Shown here piece by piece: positions 38,349 through 47,322 of a stretch of DNA of 49,716 nucleotides. The position numbers were made by a program, and so were the translations under genes. This stretch comes from Azohydromonas lata NBRC 102462 (GTDB taxonomy: Bacteria; Pseudomonadota; Gammaproteobacteria; Burkholderiales; Burkholderiaceae_C): the NCBI GenBank assembly GCA_945878385.1, contig CAMCTE010000001.1:1-49716 (forward strand), read 5' to 3'. Each line of letters starts with the position of its first letter. The stretch's first letter is position 1. The notes beneath the pieces were generated by a model. The model did not search any database and was not told where the DNA came from. It saw only the letters and a program-made list of their open reading frames with translations.

Positions 38349-39782
38349 TCAGCCGTGGTACTGGATGACCGTCTTGGTGGTGGTCATCTCTTCCAGTGCC
38401 AGGAAGCCCTTCTCGCGCCCATGCCCGCTGCGCTTGGTGCCGCCGAAGGGCAGCTCCACCCCGCCGCCGGCGCCGTAGCAGTTGATGAAGAGCTGTCCGG
38501 CCTTCACCGCCTTGGCCACGCGTGTCTGGCGGCTTCCGTTTTCCGTCCACACCGCGGCCAGCAGGCCATAGGGTGTGCCGTTGGCCAGGGCAATGGCATC
38601 CGCTTCGTCCTGGAAGGGGAAGGCTGCCAGCACGGGGCCGAACACTTCTTCACAGGCCAGTTGCGCATCGCGCGGCACCGGGCCGAAGAAGGTGGGGGTG
38701 ACCCAGTGCCCGGTGGGTGAGACGCCCGCGGCGATCTGCCCCTCGGCCAGTACCGGGATGCCCGCGGCCTTGGCTGCTGCGATGTAGCGGTTCACCCGGG
38801 CTTGTTGAGCCGGGTTCATCACCGGGCCGCAATCCAGGTCCATCTCGGGCGTGCCCACGCGCACTTTGGCGTAGGCCGCGGCCACCTGCTCCACCACGCG
38901 GTCGTAGATGCTTTGCTGAATCAGCAAGCGACTGCCGGCGGTGCAGGTTTGGCCGGCGTTCTGCACAATGGCGCGCACGATGATGGGCACGGCGCGTTCG
39001 ATGTCGGCGTCTTCGAACACGATCTGCGGCGACTTACCGCCGAGTTCCAGCACGCACTTCACTGCGTTCTTGGCCGCGGCCTGCTGCACCAGGGTGCCCA
39101 CTTCGTTGGAACCGGTGAAGGAGACGAAGTCGATGCCCGGGTGGCCTGCCAAAGCGGCGCCCGCTTCTTCGCCTAGGCCGGTGACCACATTGATGGCGCC
39201 ATCGGGAAAGCCCACTTCAGCGGCCAGTTCGGCCACGCGCAGGGCGGACAAAGAGGTGTCTTCCGCGGGCTTGAGCACCACCGCATTGCCACCGGCCAGG
39301 GCCGGGGCGATGGTGCGGCCCAGCATCTGCGCGGGGTAGTTCCAGGGGATGATGTGGCCGGTAACCCCCAGCGGTTCTCGCATCAGCACCACATGGTGGC
39401 CATTGAGGAAGGGAATGACCTCGCCGTGCAGCTTGTCGGCCGCGCCGCCGTAGAACTCGAAGTAGCGCGCCAGCACCGTGATGTCGTTGCGCGCGGTGGT
39501 CATGGGTTTGCCGGTGTCCTTGGCCTCGAGTGCCGCCAGTTCGGCGTGGTGGTCCAGCACCTTGTTGCCCAGCTTGATCAGCAGGCGGCCGCGCTCGGTG
39601 GCGGTGAGCTGGCCCCACGCGCCCTCAAGCGCGCTGCGAGCAGCCTTCACGGCCAGGTCGACCTCATGGGCGGTGCCGCGGGGGATTTGGTCGAAGGCCT
39701 CGCCGTCAGCGGGGTTGATCACGGGCAGGGTGCGGCCGTCTTGGGCGGCCATCCAACGGCCGCCGATGAAGAGCTGTTTCAT
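38349..39782 (-). CDS. NAD(P)-dependent aldehyde dehydrogenase
   Basis: This 477-residue enzyme of the ALDH superfamily oxidises an aldehyde to its acid. The cofactor region (GHIIPWNYPAQMLGRTIAPALAGGNAVVLKPAE), the catalytic Glu in LELGGKSPQ and the catalytic Cys in QNAGQTCTAGSR are intact, with the C-terminal YGAGGGVELPFGGTKRSGHGREKG motif. It most resembles betaine-aldehyde or gamma-aminobutyraldehyde type enzymes, but the substrate is not clear. AGGAGA (39789-39794) precedes the ATG. It is divergent from a LysR regulator that probably controls it. Confidence 0.9.
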   Translation of the reverse strand: MKQLFIGGRWMAAQDGRTLPVINPADGEAFDQIPRGTAHEVDLAVKAARSALEGAWGQLTATERGRLLIKLGNKVLDHHAELAALEAKDTGKPMTTARNDITVLARYFEFYGGAADKLHGEVIPFLNGHHVVLMREPLGVTGHIIPWNYPAQMLGRTIAPALAGGNAVVLKPAEDTSLSALRVAELAAEVGFPDGAINVVTGLGEEAGAALAGHPGIDFVSFTGSNEVGTLVQQAAAKNAVKCVLELGGKSPQIVFEDADIERAVPIIVRAIVQNAGQTCTAGSRLLIQQSIYDRVVEQVAAAYAKVRVGTPEMDLDCGPVMNPAQQARVNRYIAAAKAAGIPVLAEGQIAAGVSPTGHWVTPTFFGPVPRDAQLACEEVFGPVLAAFPFQDEADAIALANGTPYGLLAAVWTENGSRQTRVAKAVKAGQLFINCYGAGGGVELPFGGTKRSGHGREKGFLALEEMTTTKTVIQYHG

Positions 39783-39830
39783 GGGTGTTCTCCTGGGCTG
39801 CTGCGAATGTAGGCCGCGGGTTCAGCCCCG

Positions 39831-39843
39831 TGAATTGAATTCA
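39831..39843. promoter_or_regulatory. 13-bp perfect palindrome between aldehyde dehydrogenase and LysR genes
   Basis: TGAATT-G-AATTCA is a perfect palindrome with a single central base, lying in the 159-bp divergent promoter region. LysR regulators often bind T-N11-A palindromes next to their own gene, and the outer T and A here are 11 bases apart. It is a good operator candidate. Binding by the adjacent LysR protein is an inference. Confidence 0.5.
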
Positions 39844-39941
39844 GGGCAACGGCGGCTTGCATGGGCGGCAAGGCCGTGGACCGCGCGCGCACTGCGGTTT
39901 GCCCTCACATGGGCGGCAGGCGCGGGTGCGAGAATTTTCAA

Positions 39942-40844
39942 ATGCTTCCTGACCTGGACTCCCTGGCGCTGTTCGTGCGCGCGGCCGAGATGCGCAACCT
40001 CACCCGGGCGGCCGAGGCCAGCTTCATCACGGTGCCAGCGGCCAGCCGGCGGCTGTCACTGCTGGAGCACCAGTTCAAGTCCCAGCTGTTCGAGCGCCAT
40101 TCGCGCGGGCTGGAACTCACTCCCGCCGGCGAACAGCTCTTTTTGTTGGCGCGCGAAGTGATTGCATCGGTCAACCACATGCGCGCGGAGATGGCCAACT
40201 ACACCCAGGGCTCGCGCAGCGTGCTGCGGGTGCACGGCAACACCTCGGCCATGACGCAGTTCCTGCCGGCCGATGTGGCTTCTTTTCAGGGGGTGCACCC
40301 CGACATTCGCCTGGTGCTTGAGGAGTGTTGGAGCGAAGACGCGATCAAGCGGGTGCGGGGCGGCGAAATCGACCTGGGCGTGATTGTGGAAGGCGCCGAG
40401 GTGCAGGGCCTGCATGTGGTGCCCTACCGGGGCGACCAACTCGCTGCCGTGGTGCGTCACGACGAGGAAGTGCCCGAAGACGGACTGCGCTTCGAAGACC
40501 TGCTCGACCGCGATTTGATCGGCCTGGAAGGCGGCAGCACGCTCACGCGGTTGTTGGCCGCACAGGCTTCGCACCTGATGCGGTCCATGGTGCTGAGGGT
40601 GCAGGTGCGCAGCTTCGAAGCGGTGTGCCGCGCGGTGGAAGCCCGCTTGGGCATCGGCGTGTTGCCGCTGGCCGCAGCGCACAGTTTTGCCCCGGCCATG
40701 TCGCTGCGGGTGCTGCCGCTGCAAGACGATTGGGCCCAGCGCCGCATGAGCATCGTCACGCGGGCCGAGCCTGCACGCGGCTCGCCCCTGGCCCTGTTGG
40801 TGGACCACCTGCAGGCTTGCGCGCAGGGTGGTGCGCCGGGCTGA
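39942..40844 (+). CDS. LysR-family transcriptional regulator
   Basis: This 300-residue regulator has an N-terminal winged helix-turn-helix (about residues 1-60, LALFVRAAEMRNLTRAAEASFITVPAASRRLSLLE). A periplasmic-binding-protein-like effector domain follows (about 90-295). The ATG 39942 gives the usual LysR N-terminus, while the frame is open to 39861. It is divergent from the aldehyde dehydrogenase, the usual arrangement for a LysR regulator and its target. The effector is unknown. Its TGA abuts the stop of the GST gene on the other strand. Confidence 0.9.
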   Translation: MLPDLDSLALFVRAAEMRNLTRAAEASFITVPAASRRLSLLEHQFKSQLFERHSRGLELTPAGEQLFLLAREVIASVNHMRAEMANYTQGSRSVLRVHGNTSAMTQFLPADVASFQGVHPDIRLVLEECWSEDAIKRVRGGEIDLGVIVEGAEVQGLHVVPYRGDQLAAVVRHDEEVPEDGLRFEDLLDRDLIGLEGGSTLTRLLAAQASHLMRSMVLRVQVRSFEAVCRAVEARLGIGVLPLAAAHSFAPAMSLRVLPLQDDWAQRRMSIVTRAEPARGSPLALLVDHLQACAQGGAPG

Positions 40845-41465
40845 TCAGCTGGCCACGAAGGGCATCGTTTGGGCGATCGAGGGCCTGGCGCGCAGGCGCT
40901 GGCTCAGCGCGTTGAGGGCCGGCATCGGCGGCAACCACGGCGCGTCGGTGAAGCGGAAGTTCAGGTAGTCGATGGCCGTCACGGCGCAGATGGCGTCGAG
41001 TGTTGCTGTGCCATTGCTGTCCATCGGCTGGGCCGCGGCCAGGGCCTCTAGGCGCTCCATCCCTTCGGCCATGGTACGGCGGCGGCGCAGGCCCACCGGG
41101 GTTTCATCGAACAGCACGGGTGCCGTCACTTTGCGGATGATGATGGTGTGCACAGCCGCATCGATTACGCCCAGCGCCACACCGGCACGCGACAACACAC
41201 CAGCGGTGTCGGGCCCCAACAGCGATGGATGCGTGGGTGCGGGCCGCGTGGCCTCCAACCACATCACGATGCTCAGGCTTTCCGCTATCGGGGTGCCATC
41301 GTCCAGCACCAGGGTGGGCACGCGCGTGGCCGCATTGGCCGCACGCAGCCGCACATCGTCGGCCCAGGGATCGACGATGGTGGGCTCGATGTTCAGGTCC
41401 TTTTCGATCATCGAGACGCGTGCGATGCGGACATAGGGGGATGTGGTGTTGGCCAAGAGTTGCAT
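40845..41465 (-). CDS. Glutathione S-transferase family protein
   Basis: This 206-residue protein has the N-terminal thioredoxin-like glutathione site and the C-terminal all-helical domain of cytosolic GSTs. The start MQLLANTTSPYVRIARVSMIEKDL includes the Ser/Thr-Ser-Pro-Tyr segment near the catalytic position. RVPTLVLDDGTPIAESLSIVMWLE contains the cis-proline and gamma-glutamyl-binding ES motif. The open frame reaches 41540, but ATG 41465 gives the family start. It lies 31 nt downstream of the SDR gene and is probably the last gene of that transcript. Confidence 0.87.
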   Translation of the reverse strand: MQLLANTTSPYVRIARVSMIEKDLNIEPTIVDPWADDVRLRAANAATRVPTLVLDDGTPIAESLSIVMWLEATRPAPTHPSLLGPDTAGVLSRAGVALGVIDAAVHTIIIRKVTAPVLFDETPVGLRRRRTMAEGMERLEALAAAQPMDSNGTATLDAICAVTAIDYLNFRFTDAPWLPPMPALNALSQRLRARPSIAQTMPFVAS

Positions 41466-41496
41466 GGTGGCGTTCCTACGGTCGACAAAAAGGGAA

Positions 41497-42255
41497 TCAG
41501 TACATGATATGGCCGCCGTCGACCACGATGGTCTGGCCACTGACGAAGCCGGCCAGGTCGCTCAGCAGGTACAGCGCCGTGCCCACCAGGTCGTCGGGCC
41601 GCTGTTCGCGTGAAATGGCACGCGCCTTCAGGAAGCTCTGTTGCCATTCGATGGGGCGATTCTTGGTGGCGTCGGTGATCACGAAGCCCGGGGCGATCAC
41701 ATTGCAGCGCACGCCGTCCTTGCCGCATTCCTTGGCCAGGCCCTTGGTCATGGCCAGCACCGCGCCCTTGGTGGCCACATAGTGCAGGTAGCCGGGCTGG
41801 CCGGCCACGGCCACCACCGAGGCGATGTTCACGATGGAGCCGCGGCCCCGTTCTCGCATGGCCGGCATCACGGCTTTGCAGCACAGCCACACACCTTTCA
41901 CATTCACCTGGAAGATGCGGTCCCAAATGGTCGGGTCCAATTCCTCGAAGGCTGTGAGCTTCACTTCGCGGAAGTAGGCCGCGTTGTTGATCAGACCGTC
42001 GATGCGGCCGGTGGCCTTCAGTGCGGCCTCGGCCATGGATTTCACGCTGGCGTCGTCGCTCACATCCACCTTCGCATAGGTGGCGCGCCCGCCTTGGGAC
42101 TTGATGAGGTCCATGGTTTCATCGGCGGCGTTCATGTCGGCCACCAACACATGCGCGCCTTGTGCGGCGGCGCCCAGGGCAAAGGCCTGGCCGATGCCGG
42201 TGGCCGCACCCGTGACGATGATGGTGTGTTCGGGAAGCAGGTTCTGCGCGGTCAT
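41497..42255 (-). CDS. Short-chain dehydrogenase/reductase (SDR) family oxidoreductase
   Basis: This 252-residue classical SDR is NAD(P)-dependent. The cofactor site TGAATGIGQA and the Asp of VLVADMN at the end of beta-2 suggest NAD(H) preference. The catalytic Ser lies in SIVNIASVVAV and the Tyr-x3-Lys in YVATK. The C-terminal SGQTIVVDGGHI is typical of FabG-like enzymes. The substrate is unknown. It follows the FixH/YtkA-like gene on the same strand with a 50-nt gap and could belong to the end of the liv-type operon. Confidence 0.9.
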   Translation of the reverse strand: MTAQNLLPEHTIIVTGAATGIGQAFALGAAAQGAHVLVADMNAADETMDLIKSQGGRATYAKVDVSDDASVKSMAEAALKATGRIDGLINNAAYFREVKLTAFEELDPTIWDRIFQVNVKGVWLCCKAVMPAMRERGRGSIVNIASVVAVAGQPGYLHYVATKGAVLAMTKGLAKECGKDGVRCNVIAPGFVITDATKNRPIEWQQSFLKARAISREQRPDDLVGTALYLLSDLAGFVSGQTIVVDGGHIMY

Positions 42256-42305
42256 GCGGTTGCCCTCAGTGGGAAGTGCGGATCAAGTGGGGATCGGAGG
42301 TGGCT

Positions 42306-42734
42306 TCATCGTTGCCCCGGTTTGGCCGGGGTGGCGGGGCAGCGGTCTTGGCCCTTGCATTCGTGCACCACCAGGTTGCGGGCCAGCTTGTCGCGGGCCG
42401 GGCCGCTGATGTCCACCTCCACCGCCCACACGCCCAGCATTTCCAACTCCAGCGTGGCGCGGTAGTGGCCGGGTGTGCCGGTGGGCGCGGCCTTCATGGG
42501 CTTGACGGTGTGGGCCATGGGCATCGAAGGCATCAAGGCGCCCAGCGTGACCTGCGCGCCCTCCAGGGGCGAGCCGTCGCGCCGCTTGAGTTGGGCGGTG
42601 CATTCGAGCATCGGCCCCATACCGTACGAGACGCACTGCAATTCCAACTGCGGGCGCCCCGCGCCCTGTGCGGCACTGGGCCTGGCAGTCAGCGCGGCTA
42701 GCAGCATCAGGGCGGTGATGAAGAGGAACCTCAT
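42306..42734 (-). CDS. Secreted FixH/YtkA-like protein
   Basis: This 142-residue protein starts with a signal peptide (FLFITALMLLAALTARPSAAQ). A single beta-sandwich-like domain follows, with PLEGAQVTLGALMPSMPMAHTVKPMKAA and GHYRATLELEMLGVWAVEVDISG. That pattern, including the MPMAH segment, resembles FixH/YtkA-like periplasmic domains. Two cysteine pairs are possible (QCVSYGMGPMLEC and HECKGQDRC). The ATG overlaps the LivM stop by 4 nt, so it is translationally tied to the transporter. Its role is unknown; the family call is moderate. Confidence 0.68.
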   Translation of the reverse strand: MRFLFITALMLLAALTARPSAAQGAGRPQLELQCVSYGMGPMLECTAQLKRRDGSPLEGAQVTLGALMPSMPMAHTVKPMKAAPTGTPGHYRATLELEMLGVWAVEVDISGPARDKLARNLVVHECKGQDRCPATPAKPGQR

Positions 42735-43816
42735 GGGCTTGTGCTCTGGTTGGTCCGGTTCCCCGGGGTGGTCTGTTGGTTCTGGGTGGGCGGCGGGTTG
42801 GGGCTGCGGCTGCGCAGCAGGCGCGAAGTGGCTTGGGATATCCGGTGCACCAGCACTTCATCGAGCAGGCCTCGTGGCCGCCAGCGCAGGAACAGGGCCA
42901 CCAGGCCACCGAAGACCACCATGCGCCAGCCCGGCAGGATGCGCGAGGCATCCAACAGGCCCAGGTCCAGCACCACGCCCAACAAGGGCCCCAGCGCCGT
43001 GCCCAGGCCGCCGAGCAAGGCATAGCCCACTGCATGCACGCCCAGCATGGGGTCGAACAGCGCGGGTTCGATATAGGTGGTGCGGTGCGCGTACAGGCCG
43101 CCACCCAAGGCGGCCAAGGCGCCGGCTGCGGCCGCGGCCAGCAGGCGCAGCTGCTCCACCGGGACGCCCTGTGATGCGGTGAGCAGGTCATCCTGACCCA
43201 CCATGCGCAAGCCCACGCCCAAGCGCGTGCGCTCATGGGCCATCAGCAGGCCCAGCACGGCCGCCAGCACCAGCAAGGTGAGCAGCAGGTACACCTCCGG
43301 CGCCACATCGTTTTCCAACAGCCACCGGATGTCGCGAAAGCCTTCAAGCCCGGCGGGGCCCACCGGCCCATCGGGGCTGGGCACCTGCCAGTGCCACCAG
43401 CTCAAGGCGATGCGGGCCATCTCACCGAAGGCCAGTGTGGCCACTGCATAGTTCAATCCCGACAGGCGCATGGTGGGCAGGGCCAGCAACCACGAGCAGG
43501 CCGCGCCCAGCGCCATGCCGGTGAGCAGGGCCATGGGCAGCGGCCATGCAAAGACGGCCGTCATGACGCCCGCCCCATAGGCACCCACGCCAAAGAAGGC
43601 CTGCTGGCCGAACGAAACCCGGCCCACGAGTAGCATCAGGTAGGCCGACAGCGCCAGAAGCGACATGATGGCCATGTCACTGGCCAGGCCCACGAGGTGC
43701 GCGCTGCCCGCTTCGTCCACGCCCGGAAGGTGGCACAGGGCTGCGCGAACGGCTTGTGCCACGGCGCCATCGGTACCGGTGGCCGCGGTGGTGGAGGAGA
43801 AGATGCGGTCGCTCAT
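42731..43816 (-). CDS. livM: Branched-chain amino acid-type ABC transporter permease LivM (second set)
   Basis: This 361-residue permease has about nine hydrophobic helices. The family segments are VGRVSFGQQAFFGVGAYGAG, MRLSGLNYAVATLAFGEMARI and GGLGTALGPLLGVVLD. It has a 30-residue Pro/Gln/Asn-rich C-terminal tail. The open frame extends to 44227 within livH, but ATG 43816, overlapping the livH stop by 4 nt, gives the correct start. With the preceding LivH it forms a second permease pair in this operon. The pair is distinct in sequence from the first LivH/LivM, and no second pair of ATPases or binding protein accompanies it. Confidence 0.87.
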   Translation of the reverse strand: MSDRIFSSTTAATGTDGAVAQAVRAALCHLPGVDEAGSAHLVGLASDMAIMSLLALSAYLMLLVGRVSFGQQAFFGVGAYGAGVMTAVFAWPLPMALLTGMALGAACSWLLALPTMRLSGLNYAVATLAFGEMARIALSWWHWQVPSPDGPVGPAGLEGFRDIRWLLENDVAPEVYLLLTLLVLAAVLGLLMAHERTRLGVGLRMVGQDDLLTASQGVPVEQLRLLAAAAAGALAALGGGLYAHRTTYIEPALFDPMLGVHAVGYALLGGLGTALGPLLGVVLDLGLLDASRILPGWRMVVFGGLVALFLRWRPRGLLDEVLVHRISQATSRLLRSRSPNPPPTQNQQTTPGNRTNQSTSP

Positions 43817-44751
43817 GCCTGCACCGGCTGGTGGCCCCGCGCGAGCCCCAGGGAACGCCGTGGCCACACCAGCACGGCAAACAGCAGCGCATAGGTGGCG
43901 AATTCCCGACCCTGCGCCCCTAGCAGGGTTTGAGCATGTGCTTCCACCACACCCAGCAGCAGGCCGCCCCACAATACGCCGCGCACCGACCCCAGGCCGC
44001 CCAGCATGGCCGCCACCAGGCCCTTGAACAGCACCCACATGCCGAACATGGGCGTTACTTGCCCGTCGACCGACAGCACCGCAAAGGCCGCGATGCCCGA
44101 CAGGGCACAGGCGGCCGCAAAACCCAAGGTCTGCAGGCGTGCCACCGGCATGCCCACCAGGTGGGCGGCGGTGCGGTGGTCGGCCACCGCGCGCCACGAC
44201 AAGCCTGCGCGCGAGCGTTCCAGCCAATGGGCCAAGCCCAGCGTGAGCGCCGCAGCCAGCAAGGCCAGCACCAGGCGGTCTGGACGGATCATCAGTTCAT
44301 GGGCGCCGCTGCCCAGGAACCAGTTTTGCTCCACGGCCAACGAGGGGAATGCATTGAGGTGGCGCGGCAGCAGGTTCACCGCCAACTGCTCGAGCTGCAT
44401 CCAGATGGCAAAGCTTGAGGCCAGGGCCACCACCTCACGCCCATCGGCGCCGGCAATCGGTGCCCCGCGTGGCTGGGTGGCTTCGTCGCGTGTGGCGGCA
44501 AAGCACAGCCGTTCCACATACATACCGATGAGGGTGGCGGCCACGACCACCGTGAGTGCCACCAGCCATGCCGGGGCCTGGTGCCGGATGTGCAGCCAGG
44601 CACCCAGGTAGGCCGCCAACATCGCTGTGGCACCGTAGGCCAGATTCAGCCGCCGCAGCGACCCGAAGGTGAGCGACAAGCCCAAGCCCACGAGGGCGTA
44701 GGAGCCGCCGTCCAGCAGGCCGTCCAGGGTGGTCTGCAGGAAGTCCAGCAT
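43813..44751 (-). CDS. livH: Branched-chain amino acid-type ABC transporter permease LivH (second set)
   Basis: This 312-residue permease has about eight transmembrane segments. The start MLDFLQTTLDGLLDGGSYALVGLGLSLTFGSLRRLNLAYGA is typical of LivH. SRAGLSWRAVADHRTAAHLVGM is the ATPase-coupling loop. The central loop between helices is longer than in the other LivH here, with an extra stretch containing LPRHLNAFPSLAVEQNWFLG. ATG 44751 is preferred over the adjacent GTG 44754. It lies 95 nt after livF and overlaps the following LivM. Confidence 0.87.
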   Translation of the reverse strand: MLDFLQTTLDGLLDGGSYALVGLGLSLTFGSLRRLNLAYGATAMLAAYLGAWLHIRHQAPAWLVALTVVVAATLIGMYVERLCFAATRDEATQPRGAPIAGADGREVVALASSFAIWMQLEQLAVNLLPRHLNAFPSLAVEQNWFLGSGAHELMIRPDRLVLALLAAALTLGLAHWLERSRAGLSWRAVADHRTAAHLVGMPVARLQTLGFAAACALSGIAAFAVLSVDGQVTPMFGMWVLFKGLVAAMLGGLGSVRGVLWGGLLLGVVEAHAQTLLGAQGREFATYALLFAVLVWPRRSLGLARGHQPVQA

Positions 44752-44846
44752 CACGCGCAGCGCGTCGTGGTGTCGCGGCTCACATCGGCCTTTGCAAGCA
44801 GGCCTGCGTGTCGAGTACCCATGCGGCTTTCACCATCGACGGCGCC

Positions 44847-45563
<717 letters not shown>

Positions 45564-45604
45564 GGGTTTCCTTGTTTGCGCGGTGTGCCGTGTGTTCAGG
45601 CGGT

Positions 45605-46360
45605 TCAGGCGGCTGCCGGCTCTTCGGCGCCCAGGTAGGCCGCGCGCACTTGGGCATCGGCCTGCACCTGTGCCGGCGTGCCTTCGGCGATCTTGCGGCC
45701 GAAGTTCAGCACGGCCACGCGGTCGCACACCTCCATCACCAGTTCCATGTGGTGCTCGATCAGCAAAATGGTGCGGCCCTGGTCGCGCAGGCTGCGGATG
45801 CGGTTGTCCAGGTCGTCGATTTCTTCGGCGTTCATGCCCGCGGCCGGTTCGTCCAGCAGCAACAGTTCGGCCCCCGATGCGGCTGCGCGGATCAGTTCCA
45901 GCCGGCGTTGTTCACCAAAGGCCAGGTTGCCGGCCAGCATGTCGCGTTTGTGGGCGAGGTCTCCAAAAACGAGCAATTGCTCGGCTTCTTCGCGCGCGGC
46001 CGCAGCGCCCGAAAGCCAGCGCTGCTTGAACCCGGCCCAGCCGGTTTCGCGCACCACGCGGGCGGCCCACAGGTTTTGCCACACGGTGAGGTGGCCGAAC
46101 AGGCGGATGTTCTGGAAAGTGCGGGCGATGCCGGCTTCGGTGCGCTGGTGCGGGTCGAGTTGGGAAATCTCCCGGCCCTTGAATTGCACCGTGCCGGCCG
46201 TGGGCTTGTACACGCCGGTGATCAGGTTCACCGTGGTGCTCTTGCCCGAACCGTTGGGGCCGATGAGGCCCAGGATCTCACCGGGCTTGACGGTCAGGTT
46301 CAGCGAGTCCACCGCCTTGACGCCGCCGAAGTGGCGGCTGAGGTTGTTCAGCTCAAGCAT
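45605..46360 (-). CDS. livG: Branched-chain amino acid-type ABC transporter ATP-binding protein LivG
   Basis: This 251-residue ATPase pairs with LivF. It shows Walker A GPNGSGKSTTVNLITG, the LivG-specific RTEAGIARTFQNIRLFGHLTVWQNL, signature LAFGEQRRLELIRAAAS, Walker B LLLLDEPAAGMN and the switch His in LIEHHMELVMEVCDRVAVL. The C-terminal YLGAEEPA is typical. ATG 46360 is the family start; the longer open frame to 46465 overlaps the LivM gene. The start overlaps the end of the upstream livM by 8 nt. Confidence 0.92.
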   Translation of the reverse strand: MLELNNLSRHFGGVKAVDSLNLTVKPGEILGLIGPNGSGKSTTVNLITGVYKPTAGTVQFKGREISQLDPHQRTEAGIARTFQNIRLFGHLTVWQNLWAARVVRETGWAGFKQRWLSGAAAAREEAEQLLVFGDLAHKRDMLAGNLAFGEQRRLELIRAAASGAELLLLDEPAAGMNAEEIDDLDNRIRSLRDQGRTILLIEHHMELVMEVCDRVAVLNFGRKIAEGTPAQVQADAQVRAAYLGAEEPAAA

Positions 46361-47300
46361 GGTGGGTGGCTCCTTTGGGCTTGGTGTCCTCAGTGCCTGA
46401 TGCGGGTTTGGTGCTGCGCCCGCCGAACAGCGGCCCCAGGCCCAGCGACCGGGTGAGCATGCCATCGGGCCGCACCAGCATCACCACCACGATCAGCACG
46501 CCGAACAGCAGGCTGCGCCATTCGCCGATGAAGCGCAGGCCTTCGAGCATCACACCTTGAATGAGGATGACGGCCAGCAGCGTGCCGGCCAGGCTCTTGA
46601 GCCCGCCCAGGATGGGATAGGCAATGGCGAAGGTGGCCAGCAGGATGGTGAAGTTGTTGTGTTCGATGTGGGTGGCGTAGTGGGCGAACACGCCGCCGCC
46701 CAGACCGGCGATGGCCCCGCCGATGCCGAAAGCCGACACCTTGGCCGCCGTGAGGTTGATGCCGGCACTTTGAGCGGCCAACTCGTCTTCACCCACCGCG
46801 CGCCAGATGGTGCCCACGCGGCAGCGGTCCAGCGACCACAGCAGCAGCATCACGCCGGCCACCAGGGCCCAAATCAGCAGGTTCACCTCGAAGGTGGTCC
46901 AGCCATTGGACGGGAAGTAGCGGATTCCGCCAAAGCCCAGGCTGCCGTCGGGGCCCGCCATGCCGGTGGGCGTTTCCACGCGCCACTTCAGGTTGAAGAA
47001 GAACAGGCGCACGATTTCAGCAAATGCGGTGGTGGCCACCACCAGCATCAGCCCCTTCACGCGCAAAGCCGGAAAGCCCACGGCCACGGCCACCAGGCCT
47101 GCGATGGCCGATCCGCAAGCCAAGGCCAAGGCCAGCGGCACGGCCCACATCGAAGTGAGCATGCCCGCCACATAGGCACCGATGGCGAAGAAGGCACCTT
47201 GCGCAATGCTCACCTGCCCCGTATGCAGCACGCACCAGGCCGACAGCCCCAGCAGCGTGTGGATACCGATGACTTGCGCCAAGCCAAGATAGAAGTCCAT
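46353..47300 (-). CDS. livM: Branched-chain amino acid-type ABC transporter permease LivM (first set)
   Basis: This 315-residue permease has 8-9 hydrophobic helices. The family segments are HTGQVSIAQGAFFAIGAYVAG, PALRVKGLMLVVATTAFAEIVRLFFFN and GGLKSLAGTLLAVILIQGVMLEGLRF. The length is normal for LivM. It follows livH by 22 nt and overlaps livG by 8 nt, the standard liv order. The sequence DGSLGFGGIRYF and the loop CRVGTIWRAVGEDELAAQSAGIN (ATPase coupling) confirm the family. The substrate class is set by the binding protein. Confidence 0.92.
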   Translation of the reverse strand: MDFYLGLAQVIGIHTLLGLSAWCVLHTGQVSIAQGAFFAIGAYVAGMLTSMWAVPLALALACGSAIAGLVAVAVGFPALRVKGLMLVVATTAFAEIVRLFFFNLKWRVETPTGMAGPDGSLGFGGIRYFPSNGWTTFEVNLLIWALVAGVMLLLWSLDRCRVGTIWRAVGEDELAAQSAGINLTAAKVSAFGIGGAIAGLGGGVFAHYATHIEHNNFTILLATFAIAYPILGGLKSLAGTLLAVILIQGVMLEGLRFIGEWRSLLFGVLIVVVMLVRPDGMLTRSLGLGPLFGGRSTKPASGTEDTKPKGATHHA

Positions 47301-47322
47301 GTCGTGTGCTCCTGGGGCCTGC

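Noticed and set aside
43817..44227. Upstream extension of the second LivM frame
   Set aside because: It overlaps livH in another frame; the ATG overlapping the livH stop gives the normal LivM N-terminus.
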